64,000 nt of DNA from Polaribacter sp. IC073 (GTDB lineage Bacteria > Bacteroidota > Bacteroidia > Flavobacteriales > Flavobacteriaceae), in NCBI RefSeq assembly GCF_007997075.1, contig NZ_VORS01000007.1, positions 186,001-250,000 on the forward strand, given 5' to 3'. Positions 25,816 through 34,912 of this stretch are shown piece after piece. Numbering within the stretch: position 1 is the stretch's first letter; each line of letters begins with the position of its first letter. The notes beneath the pieces were generated by a model. It saw only the letters and a list, made by a program, of their open reading frames with translations, was not told the DNA's origin and did not search any database. The translations under genes were made by a program, and so were the position numbers.

Positions 25816-26878
25816 AATCACTTTTTTATTACTGATGTTTCCATTTATGATAAATGCGCATACTGATGATAAAATACACGAGAAAACAAAAACGATAAAA
25901 AAAGAATATGCAGTAAATGCAGACGCTAAAGTTATTCTAGATAATAAATATGGCGATTTAAACATTACCACTTGGAATAAAAACCGTGTTGAAATTGAAG
26001 TATCAATTACTGTAAAAGGAGATGATTTAGACGACGTTGAAGCTAAGTTAAATTCGATAAGAATTGAATTTAATGCCAATAATTCTTTGGTTGAAGCAAC
26101 AACTATTTTTGGTAAAAAAAAGAGTAATTGGTCTTGGTGGGGGAAAAGTAAAAACACCAACTATAAAATAAATTACATTGTTAAAATGCCAAAAACAAAT
26201 GCTGTAGATTTAGACAATGACTATGGAAGCATTTATTTAGGAAACTTATCTGGCACAGCAACTATTAATTGCGATTATGGAAAAATTTCTGTAGGAGAAT
26301 TAACTGCAACAAATAATACAATTACATTAGATTACTGCTCTTCTTCTTCTATCGCTTCTATGAAAAGTGGAAGTATAAATATTGATTATTCTAAGTTGAC
26401 AATAGACAACTCAGAAGACATCAAAGTAAACGCAGATTACGCTACTTTAAAGTTTGACAAGGCTGGTGAAATTAATTATAATTTAGATTATGGTGCTATT
26501 ACAGTAAACGATGTTGAACGTATTTATGGAAACTCAGATTATGTAACCTTGCGCTTTGGAACTGTTAGAAAAGAGTTCGTGATAGATACCGATTACGGTT
26601 CTCTAACTATTAAAAATTTAATAAATGGTTTTAATAAAGTAGATATTACGGGTCAATATACCACTATTAGAATTGGTGTAGAAAACGGAGCTTCTTTCAA
26701 TTTTGAAATCGATTTACAGTACAGTAGCTTTAAAAGAGATAGTGATAAAGTAGAGCTTTTTAAAAGTATCGAAAAATCTACAAAAAAATATTACGAAGGT
26801 AGATACGGACAACAAAAAACAAACTCAATTTTAAATGTAAATTCACAATATGGAAGTGTTAGAATTGAAGAAAATTAA
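25799..26878 (+). CDS. Secreted DUF4097-like beta-helix protein with DYG repeats
   Basis: A 359-residue exported protein with a signal peptide ending near MINAH. From about residue 45 it has a repeated strand motif: KYGDL, DYGSI, DYGKI, DYSKL, DYATL, DYGAI, DYVTL, DYGSL, QYTTI, QYSSF and QYGSV, at intervals of roughly 20 residues. This periodicity suits a right-handed beta-solenoid as in DUF4097 proteins. It overlaps the upstream gene by 17 nt and is followed by a GIN-domain gene. It is probably an envelope component controlled by the ECF sigma factor. Confidence 0.82.
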   Translation: MKPIYKITFLLLMFPFMINAHTDDKIHEKTKTIKKEYAVNADAKVILDNKYGDLNITTWNKNRVEIEVSITVKGDDLDDVEAKLNSIRIEFNANNSLVEATTIFGKKKSNWSWWGKSKNTNYKINYIVKMPKTNAVDLDNDYGSIYLGNLSGTATINCDYGKISVGELTATNNTITLDYCSSSSIASMKSGSINIDYSKLTIDNSEDIKVNADYATLKFDKAGEINYNLDYGAITVNDVERIYGNSDYVTLRFGTVRKEFVIDTDYGSLTIKNLINGFNKVDITGQYTTIRIGVENGASFNFEIDLQYSSFKRDSDKVELFKSIEKSTKKYYEGRYGQQKTNSILNVNSQYGSVRIEEN

Positions 26879-26904
26879 AAAAAAATCAACTTAAACCTAA
26901 AAAA

Positions 26905-27642
26905 ATGATCACAAAAAAAACACTTTTAACAGCCTTATTACTTACACTAACTTTTTCGGTAAGTGCACAAAGCGGGTTTGGAAACAGTGAGAAAGTTAAA
27001 GGAAATGGAAATGTAGTTACAGAAAATAGAACAACAGAAAATTATCGTGGTATTATGGTCGGCGGTTCTTTTGATGTGGTTCTAATCAAAGGAAGAGAAG
27101 GTAAAATTACCATGGAAGGAGAAGAAAATATTATTCCTTTTATTGAAACTGAAATTAACGACGGAATCTTAAAAATAAACTACAAGAAGAACACAAATAT
27201 TAGAACAACCAAAAAATTAATTGTTACCGTAACTTTTGAAACTATTGAAAGTGTTGCTTTAGGTGGTTCTGGTAATATTTCTTGCAAAGAAACCATAAAA
27301 GCAAATCACTTTAATGTGAGTTTAGGTGGTTCTGGTAATATTGATTTAAAAATAGATTCTGATACTGTAAACTCTAATATTGGGGGTTCTGGTAATATTG
27401 AATTACATGGAAGTACAAACAAATTAAAAGGCTCTATTGCTGGTTCTGGTAGTCTTAAAGCTTATGATTTAACAACCAAAGAAATTACGGCAATAATTGC
27501 TGGTTCTGGAAACATAAGTACAACTGTTAAAGACAAAATTAACGCAAAAATAGTAGGTTCTGGTAGTGTTTACTACAAAGGGAACCCGAAACACATAGAC
27601 AGTAAATCTGTAGGTTCTGGGAGTGTTGTAGAAAAAAATTAG
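26905..27642 (+). CDS. Secreted DUF2807 / head GIN domain protein
   Basis: A 245-residue protein with signal peptide (LLLTLTFSVSAQ) and a DUF2807 domain. The head region has MVGGSFDVVLIKGREGKITMEGEENI, shown here as the conserved pattern G-G-S-F-D-V. From residue about 113 to the end, GGSGNI, GGSGNI, GGSGNI, AGSGSL, AGSGNI, VGSGSV and VGSGSV occur at near-regular spacing, the GIN repeats of a beta-solenoid. The family is surface-associated and of unknown function. It is the last gene of the ECF sigma operon, 26 nt after the DUF4097-like gene. Confidence 0.87.
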   Translation: MITKKTLLTALLLTLTFSVSAQSGFGNSEKVKGNGNVVTENRTTENYRGIMVGGSFDVVLIKGREGKITMEGEENIIPFIETEINDGILKINYKKNTNIRTTKKLIVTVTFETIESVALGGSGNISCKETIKANHFNVSLGGSGNIDLKIDSDTVNSNIGGSGNIELHGSTNKLKGSIAGSGSLKAYDLTTKEITAIIAGSGNISTTVKDKINAKIVGSGSVYYKGNPKHIDSKSVGSGSVVEKN

Positions 27643-27690
27643 CACTTTTTATTCCTAAAAAGAATGCGACACTTAAAAGTTATAAAACTA

Positions 27691-27726
27691 AAAACCGTAA
27701 AATGAAGTTCATTTTACGGTTTTTTA
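27691..27726. terminator. Bidirectional terminator after the GIN gene
   Basis: Stem AAAACCGTAAAATG / CATTTTACGGTTTT with a 5-nt loop, followed by T residues. It is shared with the convergent GlmU-like gene. Confidence 0.87.
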
Positions 27727-27753
27727 ATATATTATCTCTAACAGTCTATAAAT

Positions 27754-28929
27754 TTAATAATTACGATACTGTTTTGTTGCTTCAAAAACATGATCTAGAA
27801 TTTTTTGATCTACTTCTTCAAAAGGTAAACTTTTCCGTTTTAGAACAGCTGTTGCAACTTCAGACACTTTATTCATTTGAAAAGTTGTAAATCCCGATGC
27901 TCCTCCCCAACTAAAAGAAGGAATAAAGTTTCTTGGAAAACCTGTTCCAAAAACATTTACACTTACACCAATGACTGTTCCTGTGTTAAACATAGTATTA
28001 ATTCCGGTTTTAGAATGATCTCCCATCATTAATCCACAAAACTGTAATCCTGTCTTTGCAAAACGTTCTGTTTCATAATCCCACAGTTTTACTTCTGCAT
28101 AATTATTTTTTAAATTAGACACATTTGTATCAGCACCTAAATTACACCATTCTCCTAAAACAGAGTTCCCCAAATACCCATCATGTCCTTTACTTGTGTT
28201 TCCTAATAAAACAGAATTATTAATCTCCCCTCCTACTTTACAAGAAGGTCCTAAAGTGGTGCCTCCATAAATTTTAGTGCCCATTTTTACAACTGTACGC
28301 TCACCCATAGAAAACGGACCTCTAATTGAAGAACTTTCCATAATTAAAGCATCTTTACCAATATAAATTGGTCCTTTAGATGCATTTAAAGTAGCAAATA
28401 TAATTTCTGCACCTTCTTCTATAAAGATATTTTCTTTGTGAATTACCCGTACACCTTCTGGTATCGGTTCAGAAGTTCTACCCTCTGTAATTAAATCAAA
28501 GTCTTGCTGAATAGCTGTGCCATTATGCGTAAAAATATCCCATGTGTTTTTTACCTGAATCAATTCTTCTTCAAATTCAATTTGAGAATAGGTATCAAAA
28601 TTCACTTCTTCTTGGCTGTCGGTTGTAAAAAATGCAATAACATCTTCCCCTTTAAAAATTGCTTGGTTTTTAGAAAGCTTTTTTATTTGGTCAACTAAAG
28701 ATTCCGTAGGACAAAAAGAAGCATTGATTAGAATGTTTTCTTCCATTTCTACCATCGGATATTTTTCTTCTAAATATTCTTGAGTAACCGTTGTTGTAGT
28801 TGCCCCTAAATGCTTCTCCCACTTCTCTCGAATAGTTAAAATTCCTATTCGAATATCTGCAACGGGTCTTGTATAAGTAAATGGTAATAATGACTGTCTT
28901 ACATCACTATCAAATAAAATATAATTCAT
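27754..28929 (-). CDS. GlmU-like putative sugar-nucleotide transferase (Bacteroidetes type)
   Basis: A 391-residue protein. The N-terminal part (about 1-180) begins MNYILFDSDVRQSLLPFTYTRPVADIR-like sequence (first residues NYILFDSDVRQSLLPF), a diverged nucleotidyltransferase domain. The C-terminal part (about 180-370) is a left-handed beta-helix with hexapeptide repeats (IYIGKDALIMESSSIRGPF, VLLGNTSKGHDGYLGNSVLG). This combination is the alternative GlmU found in Bacteroidetes, thought to make UDP-GlcNAc for cell-wall synthesis. A typical GlmU uridylyltransferase G-x-G-T-R-M motif is absent, as expected for this type. Monocistronic. Confidence 0.85.
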   Translation of the reverse strand: MNYILFDSDVRQSLLPFTYTRPVADIRIGILTIREKWEKHLGATTTTVTQEYLEEKYPMVEMEENILINASFCPTESLVDQIKKLSKNQAIFKGEDVIAFFTTDSQEEVNFDTYSQIEFEEELIQVKNTWDIFTHNGTAIQQDFDLITEGRTSEPIPEGVRVIHKENIFIEEGAEIIFATLNASKGPIYIGKDALIMESSSIRGPFSMGERTVVKMGTKIYGGTTLGPSCKVGGEINNSVLLGNTSKGHDGYLGNSVLGEWCNLGADTNVSNLKNNYAEVKLWDYETERFAKTGLQFCGLMMGDHSKTGINTMFNTGTVIGVSVNVFGTGFPRNFIPSFSWGGASGFTTFQMNKVSEVATAVLKRKSLPFEEVDQKILDHVFEATKQYRNY

Positions 28930-29133
28930 TGTGTGCTTTTTTAAAAGTGCACAAATTTACTTTAAAATGCTTATAAAAAGATTATTTACTTTAATTATTT
29001 ATAAATTACAGATATTAAATCTTCCTTTTGGGTAGAACTTTAAAGACATAAATAACTTTATATAAATTGTTTAAAATGAAAAAATGCTAAATAATTAGAT
29101 ATCTACTTAAAATTAGATTTGTATTTTTGAAAA

Positions 29134-29517
29134 ATGAAAAAAATTATAGGAGTTTTAATTGGTGCCACGATTATACTAACCGTTTTGTATTATCTTTTTA
29201 TTTACTTTGTAACGTACAGTACTGGTGTTAGATCTGGCGAGCTCATAAAAGTTAGTAGAAAAGGTGTTCTTATAAAAACTTGGGAAGGAGAAATTAGTCA
29301 AGGAATTTCTGGGGCACAAATTTTTACATTTTCCATAGAAGAAAAAGATAAAAAAGTTATTGAAAACTTACAGAAATACCAAGGTGAATATGTAAAACTA
29401 ACGTATAAAGAACGGTATGCAACTTTCTTTTGGTTAGGAGATACCAAGTATTTTGTGACCAAAGTAGTACAAGAAGATTCACCACATTTTAGAAGTAAAA
29501 ACCTTACAGATGATTAA
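29134..29517 (+). CDS. Conserved hypothetical protein with one membrane helix
   Basis: A 127-residue protein: one N-terminal membrane helix (IIGVLIGATIILTVLYYLFIYF) and a small beta-rich extracytoplasmic domain (STGVRSGELIKVSRKGVLIK, then YVKLTYKERYATFFW). I recognise a flavobacterial family that automatic tools sometimes mislabel as 6-phosphogluconate dehydrogenase; no such motif exists here. A TATTTTTG element ends 4 nt before the ATG. It overlaps the thioesterase gene by 8 nt, so they are cotranscribed. Confidence 0.72.
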   Translation: MKKIIGVLIGATIILTVLYYLFIYFVTYSTGVRSGELIKVSRKGVLIKTWEGEISQGISGAQIFTFSIEEKDKKVIENLQKYQGEYVKLTYKERYATFFWLGDTKYFVTKVVQEDSPHFRSKNLTDD

Positions 29518-30061
29518 AAAATTTAAAAGTATTAAAGAATCTCAACTAACAATTACAGAGTTAATGCTGCCTTCGCATTCTAATTTTAGTGGGAAAATTC
29601 ATGGCGGACATATTTTGAACCTAATGGATCAAATTGCATTTGCTTGCGCTTCGAAACATTCTAGCAACTATTGTGTTACCGCTTCTGTAAACAAAGTAGA
29701 TTTTCTGAATCCGATTGATGTTGGCGAGCTTGTAACCTTAAAGGCTTCGGTAAATTACACCGGTAGAACTTCTATGGTCGTTGGTTTACGGGTAGATTCT
29801 GAAAACATTAGAACCGGAGAAACGAAACATTGTAATTCTTCTTATTTTACAATGGTATCTAAAGATGATAATGGAAAAAGTACTCCTATTCCTGGAATAA
29901 TTTTAACTAATAAAGATGAGATAAGACGCTATGCTAGATCTATTACGAGACAAAATGAAGGTAGAAATAGAACGTCTAGATTTAGTAGTAAAGTATTTAA
30001 AGTTGAAGATTATATGCATCTTTTAGAAGGAAGCAACTCTATAATTGAGTTGAAAAAATAG
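29510..30061 (+). CDS. Acyl-CoA thioesterase (hotdog fold)
   Basis: A 183-residue hotdog protein. The LPSHSNFSGKIHGGHILNLMD segment (first 20 residues of it span the substrate loop) with the HGG turn and the following MDQIAFACASKHS helix is typical of YciA/BACH-type acyl-CoA thioesterases, and the VDFLNPIDVGELVTLKASV strand follows. The catalytic acidic residue (D in MDQIAF) is present. It hydrolyses acyl-CoA to free acid and CoA; chain-length preference is unknown. It overlaps the upstream small membrane-protein gene. Confidence 0.9.
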   Translation: MIKKFKSIKESQLTITELMLPSHSNFSGKIHGGHILNLMDQIAFACASKHSSNYCVTASVNKVDFLNPIDVGELVTLKASVNYTGRTSMVVGLRVDSENIRTGETKHCNSSYFTMVSKDDNGKSTPIPGIILTNKDEIRRYARSITRQNEGRNRTSRFSSKVFKVEDYMHLLEGSNSIIELKK

Positions 30062-30162
30062 CTTTTTATTTATTTTAACGTTGTAATAAAGTGTATTTTA
30101 CTTTAAAAATAGCCGATATAAATCATCCTAAAAAACACTATTCACCTTAAACGTTTGTAAAA

Positions 30163-30192
30163 AAAAAGCCTTCAATTTCTTGAAGGCTTTTT
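30163..30192. terminator. Bidirectional terminator between thioesterase and fasciclin genes
   Basis: Perfect 13-bp stem AAAAAGCCTTCAA / TTGAAGGCTTTTT with a TTTC loop, placed between two convergent genes. Confidence 0.88.
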
Positions 30193-30214
30193 AGGCTGTA
30201 AATATTAAAAATTC

Positions 30215-30796
30215 TTACTTAGCCATTACAACACTATCAATTGCGTGTATAATTCCGTTTGAAGCGGCAACATCTGCTATTACAACCTTAGACATGTTTC
30301 CCTTTTCATCTTTCAGCATTACGTTTGCTCCATCTAAAGAAGCAACTAACTTACCACCTTGTACAGTAGTCACCTCAAATGTACCATTATTCGCTTTTAT
30401 TGCCGCTACAACTGCTGCTGCATTAAATTCTCCAGCAACAACATGGTAGGTTAAGATACTTGTTAAAGTAGCTTTGTTTTCTGGCATTAATAAAGTAGCT
30501 ACAGTTCCTTCTGGTAATTTAGCAAAAGCATCGTTTGTTGGTGCGAAAACTGTAAACGGTCCATCTCCACTTAACGTTTCAACTAAACCTGCAGCTTTAA
30601 CGGCTGCTACTAATGTTGAAAAATTTTCGTTTCCAACAGCAACTCCTACTATATTCGGAGTTTGTGCTACTTCTTCTACTTCAACAACTGCTACTGTTGC
30701 TTTCTCTTTTGCTTCTTCTGTTTTTGAAGCTTTACATGAACTCATTGCAAAAATTCCTACAATTGCAATAGCCATAAATACGTTTTTTGTTTTCAT
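30215..30796 (-). CDS. Fasciclin-domain lipoprotein
   Basis: A 193-residue lipoprotein (signal peptide MKTKNVFMAIAIVGIFAMSS with Cys at the lipobox MSSC) followed by a short linker and one complete fasciclin (FAS1) domain from about residue 55: NFSTLVAAVKAAGLVETLSG, then GPFTVFAPTNDAFAKLP (H1 box), LTYHVVAGEF and GIIHAIDSVVM (H2 box). FAS1 proteins act in cell adhesion or surface structure. A TATCTTTG element lies upstream on the minus strand at 30831-30824. Monocistronic. Confidence 0.92.
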   Translation of the reverse strand: MKTKNVFMAIAIVGIFAMSSCKASKTEEAKEKATVAVVEVEEVAQTPNIVGVAVGNENFSTLVAAVKAAGLVETLSGDGPFTVFAPTNDAFAKLPEGTVATLLMPENKATLTSILTYHVVAGEFNAAAVVAAIKANNGTFEVTTVQGGKLVASLDGANVMLKDEKGNMSKVVIADVAASNGIIHAIDSVVMAK

Positions 30797-30932
30797 TATT
30801 TGATTTTATTTATTGATTCACATCAAAGATAATAGATATTCATGTGAAATACGTTATTTTTTGTTTAAAGTTTAGTTAAATTTATTAAACAAAAAAAATC
30901 ACTCCTAAGTTTTTAAAATTAAACATAAAAAA

Positions 30933-30968
30933 AAAGCATCCAATTCTAACTTAAGAATTGGATGCTTT
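30933..30968 (-). terminator. Terminator of carB
   Basis: Perfect 15-bp stem AAAGCATCCAATTCT / AGAATTGGATGCTTT with a 6-nt loop and, on the minus strand, a following T run. Confidence 0.87.
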
Positions 30969-30987
30969 AATAGGTATCAAATATGTT

Positions 30988-33843
30988 CTATTTACTTAAA
31001 TACATTTTACGTCTAGCGTATAGATCATAGAATTGATCATCTTTTAAACTGTCAATAAACAAAATACTTTCTCCAGTAGATTTCATTTCTGGTCCTAGTT
31101 TCTTGTCTACGTTAGGAAACTTATTAAAAGAGAAAACAGGTTGTTTAATTGCATATCCTTCTAACTGCGGATTGAAATTAAAATCTGTAACCTTATTATG
31201 ACCTAACATTACTTTCGTTGCATAATTTACATACGGTTCTTTGTATGCTTTTGCTATAAAAGGAACAGTTCTAGAGGCTCTTGGGTTTGCTTCAATAATA
31301 TAAACTACATCATCTTTTACAGCAAACTGAACATTAATTAGTCCAATCGTCTTTAATTCTCTTGCAATTGTATGTGTATGATCTTTAATTTGCTGCATCA
31401 CTAAATCACCTAAATTAAATACTGGTAACATCGCATTAGAATCTCCAGAATGAATTCCACAAGGTTCTATATGTTCCATAATTCCAATGATATACACATT
31501 TCCATCAGCATCACAAATTGCGTCTGCCTCTGCCTCTATTGCACCATCTAAATAATGATCTAACAATAGTTTATTACCAGGCATTCTTCCTAATAAATCG
31601 ACAACATGCTTTACCAATTCTTCTTTATTGATAACAATCTTCATTCCTTGTCCTCCTAAAACATAAGAAGGTCTTACCAAAATAGGGAAATCTAATTCGT
31701 CTGCCAACGCCAACGCTTCATCTGCAGTTTCTGCAATTCCGAATTCTGGATACGGAATGTTATTGTTTTTTAACAAAGTAGAGAAACTTCCTCTATCTTC
31801 TGCTAAATCTAAGGCTTCAAAAGAAGTTCCAATAATTTTAATTCCGTATTTGGTTAACTTTTCCGCTAACTTCAAAGCTGTTTGTCCACCTAATTGTACA
31901 ATAACACCTTCTGGTTTTTCATGACGAATAATGTCATAAATATGTTCCCAAAAAACAGGCTCGAAGTATAATTTATCTGCCGTATCAAAATCTGTAGAAA
32001 CCGTTTCTGGGTTACAGTTAATCATAATCGTTTCATAACCACACTCTGCAGCTGCTAAAACACCATGCACACAGCAATAATCAAACTCAATTCCCTGTCC
32101 GATTCTGTTTGGACCAGAACCTAAAACAATAATTTTCTTTTTATCGGTTACAATACTTTCGTTTGCAATGATAATTTCGCCATCTGCAGTTTCAATTTCG
32201 TTTTCAAAAGTTGAATAATAATAAGGCGTTTTCGCTTTAAATTCTGCAGCACAAGTATCTACTAATTTAAATACACGTTGTACTTTTAACTCTTCCCTTT
32301 TTGTATACACTTCACTTTCTAAACAACTTAGCATGTGTGCTATTTGTCTGTCTCCGTACCCTTTTTGCTTTGCTTCTAGCAATAAGTCTCTCTGAATTGT
32401 ATCTATTTTATACTTAGAAATTTCTTTTTCAATTTGAAACAACTCTTCATATTGTTTCAAATACCACATGTCTATTTTTGTGATATCGTGAATTTGAGAT
32501 AACGGAATTCCGATTGCAATTGCATCATAAATAGCAAAAACACGGTCCCAACTTGCATTGGTTAATTTCTCTATAATTTGGTTGTAATCGGTGTAGCCTT
32601 TTCCGTCTGCACCTAAACCATTTCTTTTAATCTCTAAAGATTGTGTTGCTTTGTGCAATGCTTCTTGAAACGAACGTCCAATTCCCATTACTTCACCAAC
32701 AGATTTCATTTGTAACCCTAAAGTTCTGTCTGAACCTTCGAATTTATCAAAATTCCAACGCGGTATTTTTACAATTACATAATCTAAGGTTGGCTCAAAT
32801 AAAGCAGATGTAGATTTTGTAATTCCGTTTTCTAATTCATCTAATGTATACCCAATTGCTAATTTAGTAGCTACTTTTGCAATAGGATATCCTGTTGCTT
32901 TAGACGCTAAAGCGGATGAACGAGAAACACGCGGATTAATTTCAATTGCAATAATATCTTCTTTTTCGTCAGGTGAAACTGCAAACTGTACGTTACATCC
33001 TCCTTCGAAGTCTCCAATAGAGCGCATCATGTGAATTGCCATGTCACGCATTTTTTGATATGTTCTGTCAGAAAGTGTCATTGCTGGTGCAACTGTAATA
33101 GAGTCTCCAGTATGAATTCCCATAGGATCCATATTTTCAATAGAACAGATAATTACAACATTATCGTTTTTATCACGCAATAATTCTAACTCATATTCTT
33201 TCCAGCCCATCATCGCTTTGTCAATCATCACCTCATGAATTGGTGATGCTTCTAAACCGTAGCTTAATAAATTATCAAAATCTTCTGCTTTGTATACAAT
33301 AGAAGCTCCTGCGCCACCTAAAGTATAAGAAGATCTAATAACTAAAGGAAAGCCAAATTCTTGTGCAATTTCTTTTCCTTTTAAAAATGAAGTTGCTGTT
33401 GCTTGGGGCGCCATTGGCACACCAATCTTAATCATTAATTCTCTAAACTGCTCTCTATCTTCTGTAACATTAATAGCGTCTATATCTACACCAATTAATT
33501 TTACATCAAAATCTTTCCAAATTCCTTTCGCATCTGCTTCAATACAAAGATTTAATGCAGTTTGCCCACCCATTGTTGGTAAAACAGCATCAATTTGTGG
33601 ATGTTCTTTTAAAATTTGAATAATAGACTTAGTCGTCAAAGGCAACAAATAGATATGATCTGCCATAGACGGGTCAGTCATAATTGTTGCAGGATTAGAG
33701 TTGATTAGAATTGTTTCTATACCATCTTCTCTTAAAGATCTTAAAGATTGTGAACCAGAATAATCGAATTCACATGCCTGCCCAATAACAATTGGTCCAG
33801 ATCCGATAATTAAAACAGCATTGAGGTCTTTTCTTTTTGGCAT
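30988..33843 (-). CDS. carB: Carbamoyl phosphate synthase large subunit, lacking the C-terminal allosteric domain
   Basis: A 951-residue CarB. Both ATP-grasp halves are present: the carboxyphosphate domain (LIIGSGPIVIGQACEFDYSG near the N-terminus, EINPRVSRSSALASKATGYP) and the carbamoyl phosphate domain (VLGSGPNRIGQGIEFDYCC, EANPRASRTVPFIAKA). It makes carbamoyl phosphate for pyrimidines and arginine together with CarA, which is not in this window. The protein ends soon after EMKSTGESILFIDSLKDDQF, so the MGS-like C-terminal domain that binds UMP or ornithine in E. coli CarB (1073 residues) is absent. Confidence 0.95.
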   Translation of the reverse strand: MPKRKDLNAVLIIGSGPIVIGQACEFDYSGSQSLRSLREDGIETILINSNPATIMTDPSMADHIYLLPLTTKSIIQILKEHPQIDAVLPTMGGQTALNLCIEADAKGIWKDFDVKLIGVDIDAINVTEDREQFRELMIKIGVPMAPQATATSFLKGKEIAQEFGFPLVIRSSYTLGGAGASIVYKAEDFDNLLSYGLEASPIHEVMIDKAMMGWKEYELELLRDKNDNVVIICSIENMDPMGIHTGDSITVAPAMTLSDRTYQKMRDMAIHMMRSIGDFEGGCNVQFAVSPDEKEDIIAIEINPRVSRSSALASKATGYPIAKVATKLAIGYTLDELENGITKSTSALFEPTLDYVIVKIPRWNFDKFEGSDRTLGLQMKSVGEVMGIGRSFQEALHKATQSLEIKRNGLGADGKGYTDYNQIIEKLTNASWDRVFAIYDAIAIGIPLSQIHDITKIDMWYLKQYEELFQIEKEISKYKIDTIQRDLLLEAKQKGYGDRQIAHMLSCLESEVYTKREELKVQRVFKLVDTCAAEFKAKTPYYYSTFENEIETADGEIIIANESIVTDKKKIIVLGSGPNRIGQGIEFDYCCVHGVLAAAECGYETIMINCNPETVSTDFDTADKLYFEPVFWEHIYDIIRHEKPEGVIVQLGGQTALKLAEKLTKYGIKIIGTSFEALDLAEDRGSFSTLLKNNNIPYPEFGIAETADEALALADELDFPILVRPSYVLGGQGMKIVINKEELVKHVVDLLGRMPGNKLLLDHYLDGAIEAEADAICDADGNVYIIGIMEHIEPCGIHSGDSNAMLPVFNLGDLVMQQIKDHTHTIARELKTIGLINVQFAVKDDVVYIIEANPRASRTVPFIAKAYKEPYVNYATKVMLGHNKVTDFNFNPQLEGYAIKQPVFSFNKFPNVDKKLGPEMKSTGESILFIDSLKDDQFYDLYARRKMYLSK

Positions 33844-33870
33844 TATAAGTTGTTGTGTTGTTTAGTTTTA

Positions 33871-33878
33871 CAAAAATA
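33871..33878 (-). promoter_or_regulatory. Candidate -7 box of carB
   Basis: TATTTTTG on the minus strand, 28 nt before the carB ATG and downstream of the rpmH terminator. No TTG lies at the right distance, so this is tentative. Confidence 0.35.
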
Positions 33879-33894
33879 GTTGGTGCTTGGGTAT

Positions 33895-33925
33895 AAAAAA
33901 AGGTGTTACTTAAAAAAGTAACACC
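33895..33925 (-). terminator. Terminator of rpmH
   Basis: Perfect 10-bp stem GGTGTTACTT / AAGTAACACC with an AAAA loop. On the minus strand it is followed by seven T residues. It separates rpmH from carB. Confidence 0.85.
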
Positions 33926-33950
33926 CTATATATTAACAATTGTTAATCAT

Positions 33951-34112
33951 TTATTTTTTTGGTCTAAATTCTGAAGATACAGAAACTTTCTTTCTTCCTT
34001 TAGCTCTTCTTCTAGCTAAAACTTTTCTTCCATTAGGTGAAGCCATTCTTTCTCTGAAACCGTGTTTGTTTCTTCTCTTTCTTTTCGATGGCTGGTAAGT
34101 TCTTTTCGGCAT
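33951..34112 (-). CDS. rpmH: 50S ribosomal protein L34
   Basis: A 53-residue, extremely basic protein: [20 protein letters not shown], then [20 protein letters not shown] and [13 protein letters not shown]. This is the full L34 sequence pattern (TYQPS, K/R-RK, HGFR-x-RM-x-T/SPNGR-x-VLA-x-RR-x-KGR). It is part of the large ribosomal subunit. It has its own promoter (TTG-N19-TATATTTG) and its own terminator. In many bacteria rpmH lies near dnaA and rnpA; here it does not. Confidence 0.96.
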   Translation of the reverse strand: MPKRTYQPSKRKRRNKHGFRERMASPNGRKVLARRRAKGRKKVSVSSEFRPKK

Positions 34113-34185
34113 TATATGTATTTTTAAATATCTTCTTGATTACTTTGTGATTGCTTCTAGAGTTTTACTTCTTTTTAAGCGTGGG

Positions 34186-34215
34186 CAAATATACAACTGT
34201 TTTTATTTTTAACAA
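34186..34215 (-). promoter_or_regulatory. Promoter of rpmH
   Basis: On the minus strand: TTG (34215-34213), a 19-nt spacer and TATATTTG (34193-34186). Predicted start is near 34180, giving a leader of about 67 nt before the rpmH ATG. Confidence 0.78.
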
Positions 34216-34256
34216 ACACTATTTGAAAAAAAAGTAAAAATATTTTTAATCATCAA

Positions 34257-34910
34257 TTATTTTATCTTTTTCAACAGTTTTTTCATCGTTTTTTCACCTA
34301 AATTATAAGAGTCTGTATGGATTGAAGCTGGTTTAGGACGAATTTCTCCTGTGTACATATCTTTATTTTCTGGGGTAGAAATCTCACCTTTACAGTTCAT
34401 TTCTAACAAAATACCTCCATTTTTTAAATCAATAATTTTTACAAAAGACATTGCACCAGAAACAGAGTCATAAAATCTACCTTTACTATTCTTAGGAAAA
34501 TCAACATCATTCAAATCTTTTAAATATAACGTTTTTGTTAAAATCACGTAATCTAAGGTCGTATTTTCTTTTAAAAATTCAATCTCTTTAGCTGTAATAT
34601 CGTAACCTGACAGAAAAGGAATAATTAATTTGCCCTCTTTATTTTTGAAATCTTTCTTTAAAGTAAGGTTATTTCCTAATTTATCTTTAAAATAGTTGAT
34701 TACATATTCTAAATTACCAGAGTTATTAAAATCTGAATCACTAAAACTGGTTGGAAACAGCAAATACCGTTCATTGTTATAAACTAATCTTTTATTAAAA
34801 GTTTGATAATTGTAACTATAATTAGCGGGGTTAAAGGTTATACCTTCAGGAAAAAATACAGAACATGAAGTTAAAAATAAAAAACTAATAATTAAATATT
34901 TGTATCTCAT
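34257..34910 (-). CDS. Lipoprotein of unknown function
   Basis: A 217-residue lipoprotein with a signal peptide (YLIISFLFLTSCSVFF; lipobox LTSC, Cys at about residue 16). The mature part is mixed alpha/beta and contains YDITAKEIEFLKENTTLDYV and ILLEMNCKGEISTPEN. No family is recognised. It lies just downstream of the decayed membrane-protein gene at 34913-35465 on the same strand, so the two may once have formed an operon of surface proteins. Confidence 0.72.
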   Translation of the reverse strand: MRYKYLIISFLFLTSCSVFFPEGITFNPANYSYNYQTFNKRLVYNNERYLLFPTSFSDSDFNNSGNLEYVINYFKDKLGNNLTLKKDFKNKEGKLIIPFLSGYDITAKEIEFLKENTTLDYVILTKTLYLKDLNDVDFPKNSKGRFYDSVSGAMSFVKIIDLKNGGILLEMNCKGEISTPENKDMYTGEIRPKPASIHTDSYNLGEKTMKKLLKKIK

Positions 34911-34912
34911 AA

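Noticed and set aside
25799..27642. Regular repeats in the DNA could be a non-coding tandem array.
   Set aside because: The repeats are in frame and encode beta-strand repeats of DUF4097-like and GIN proteins.
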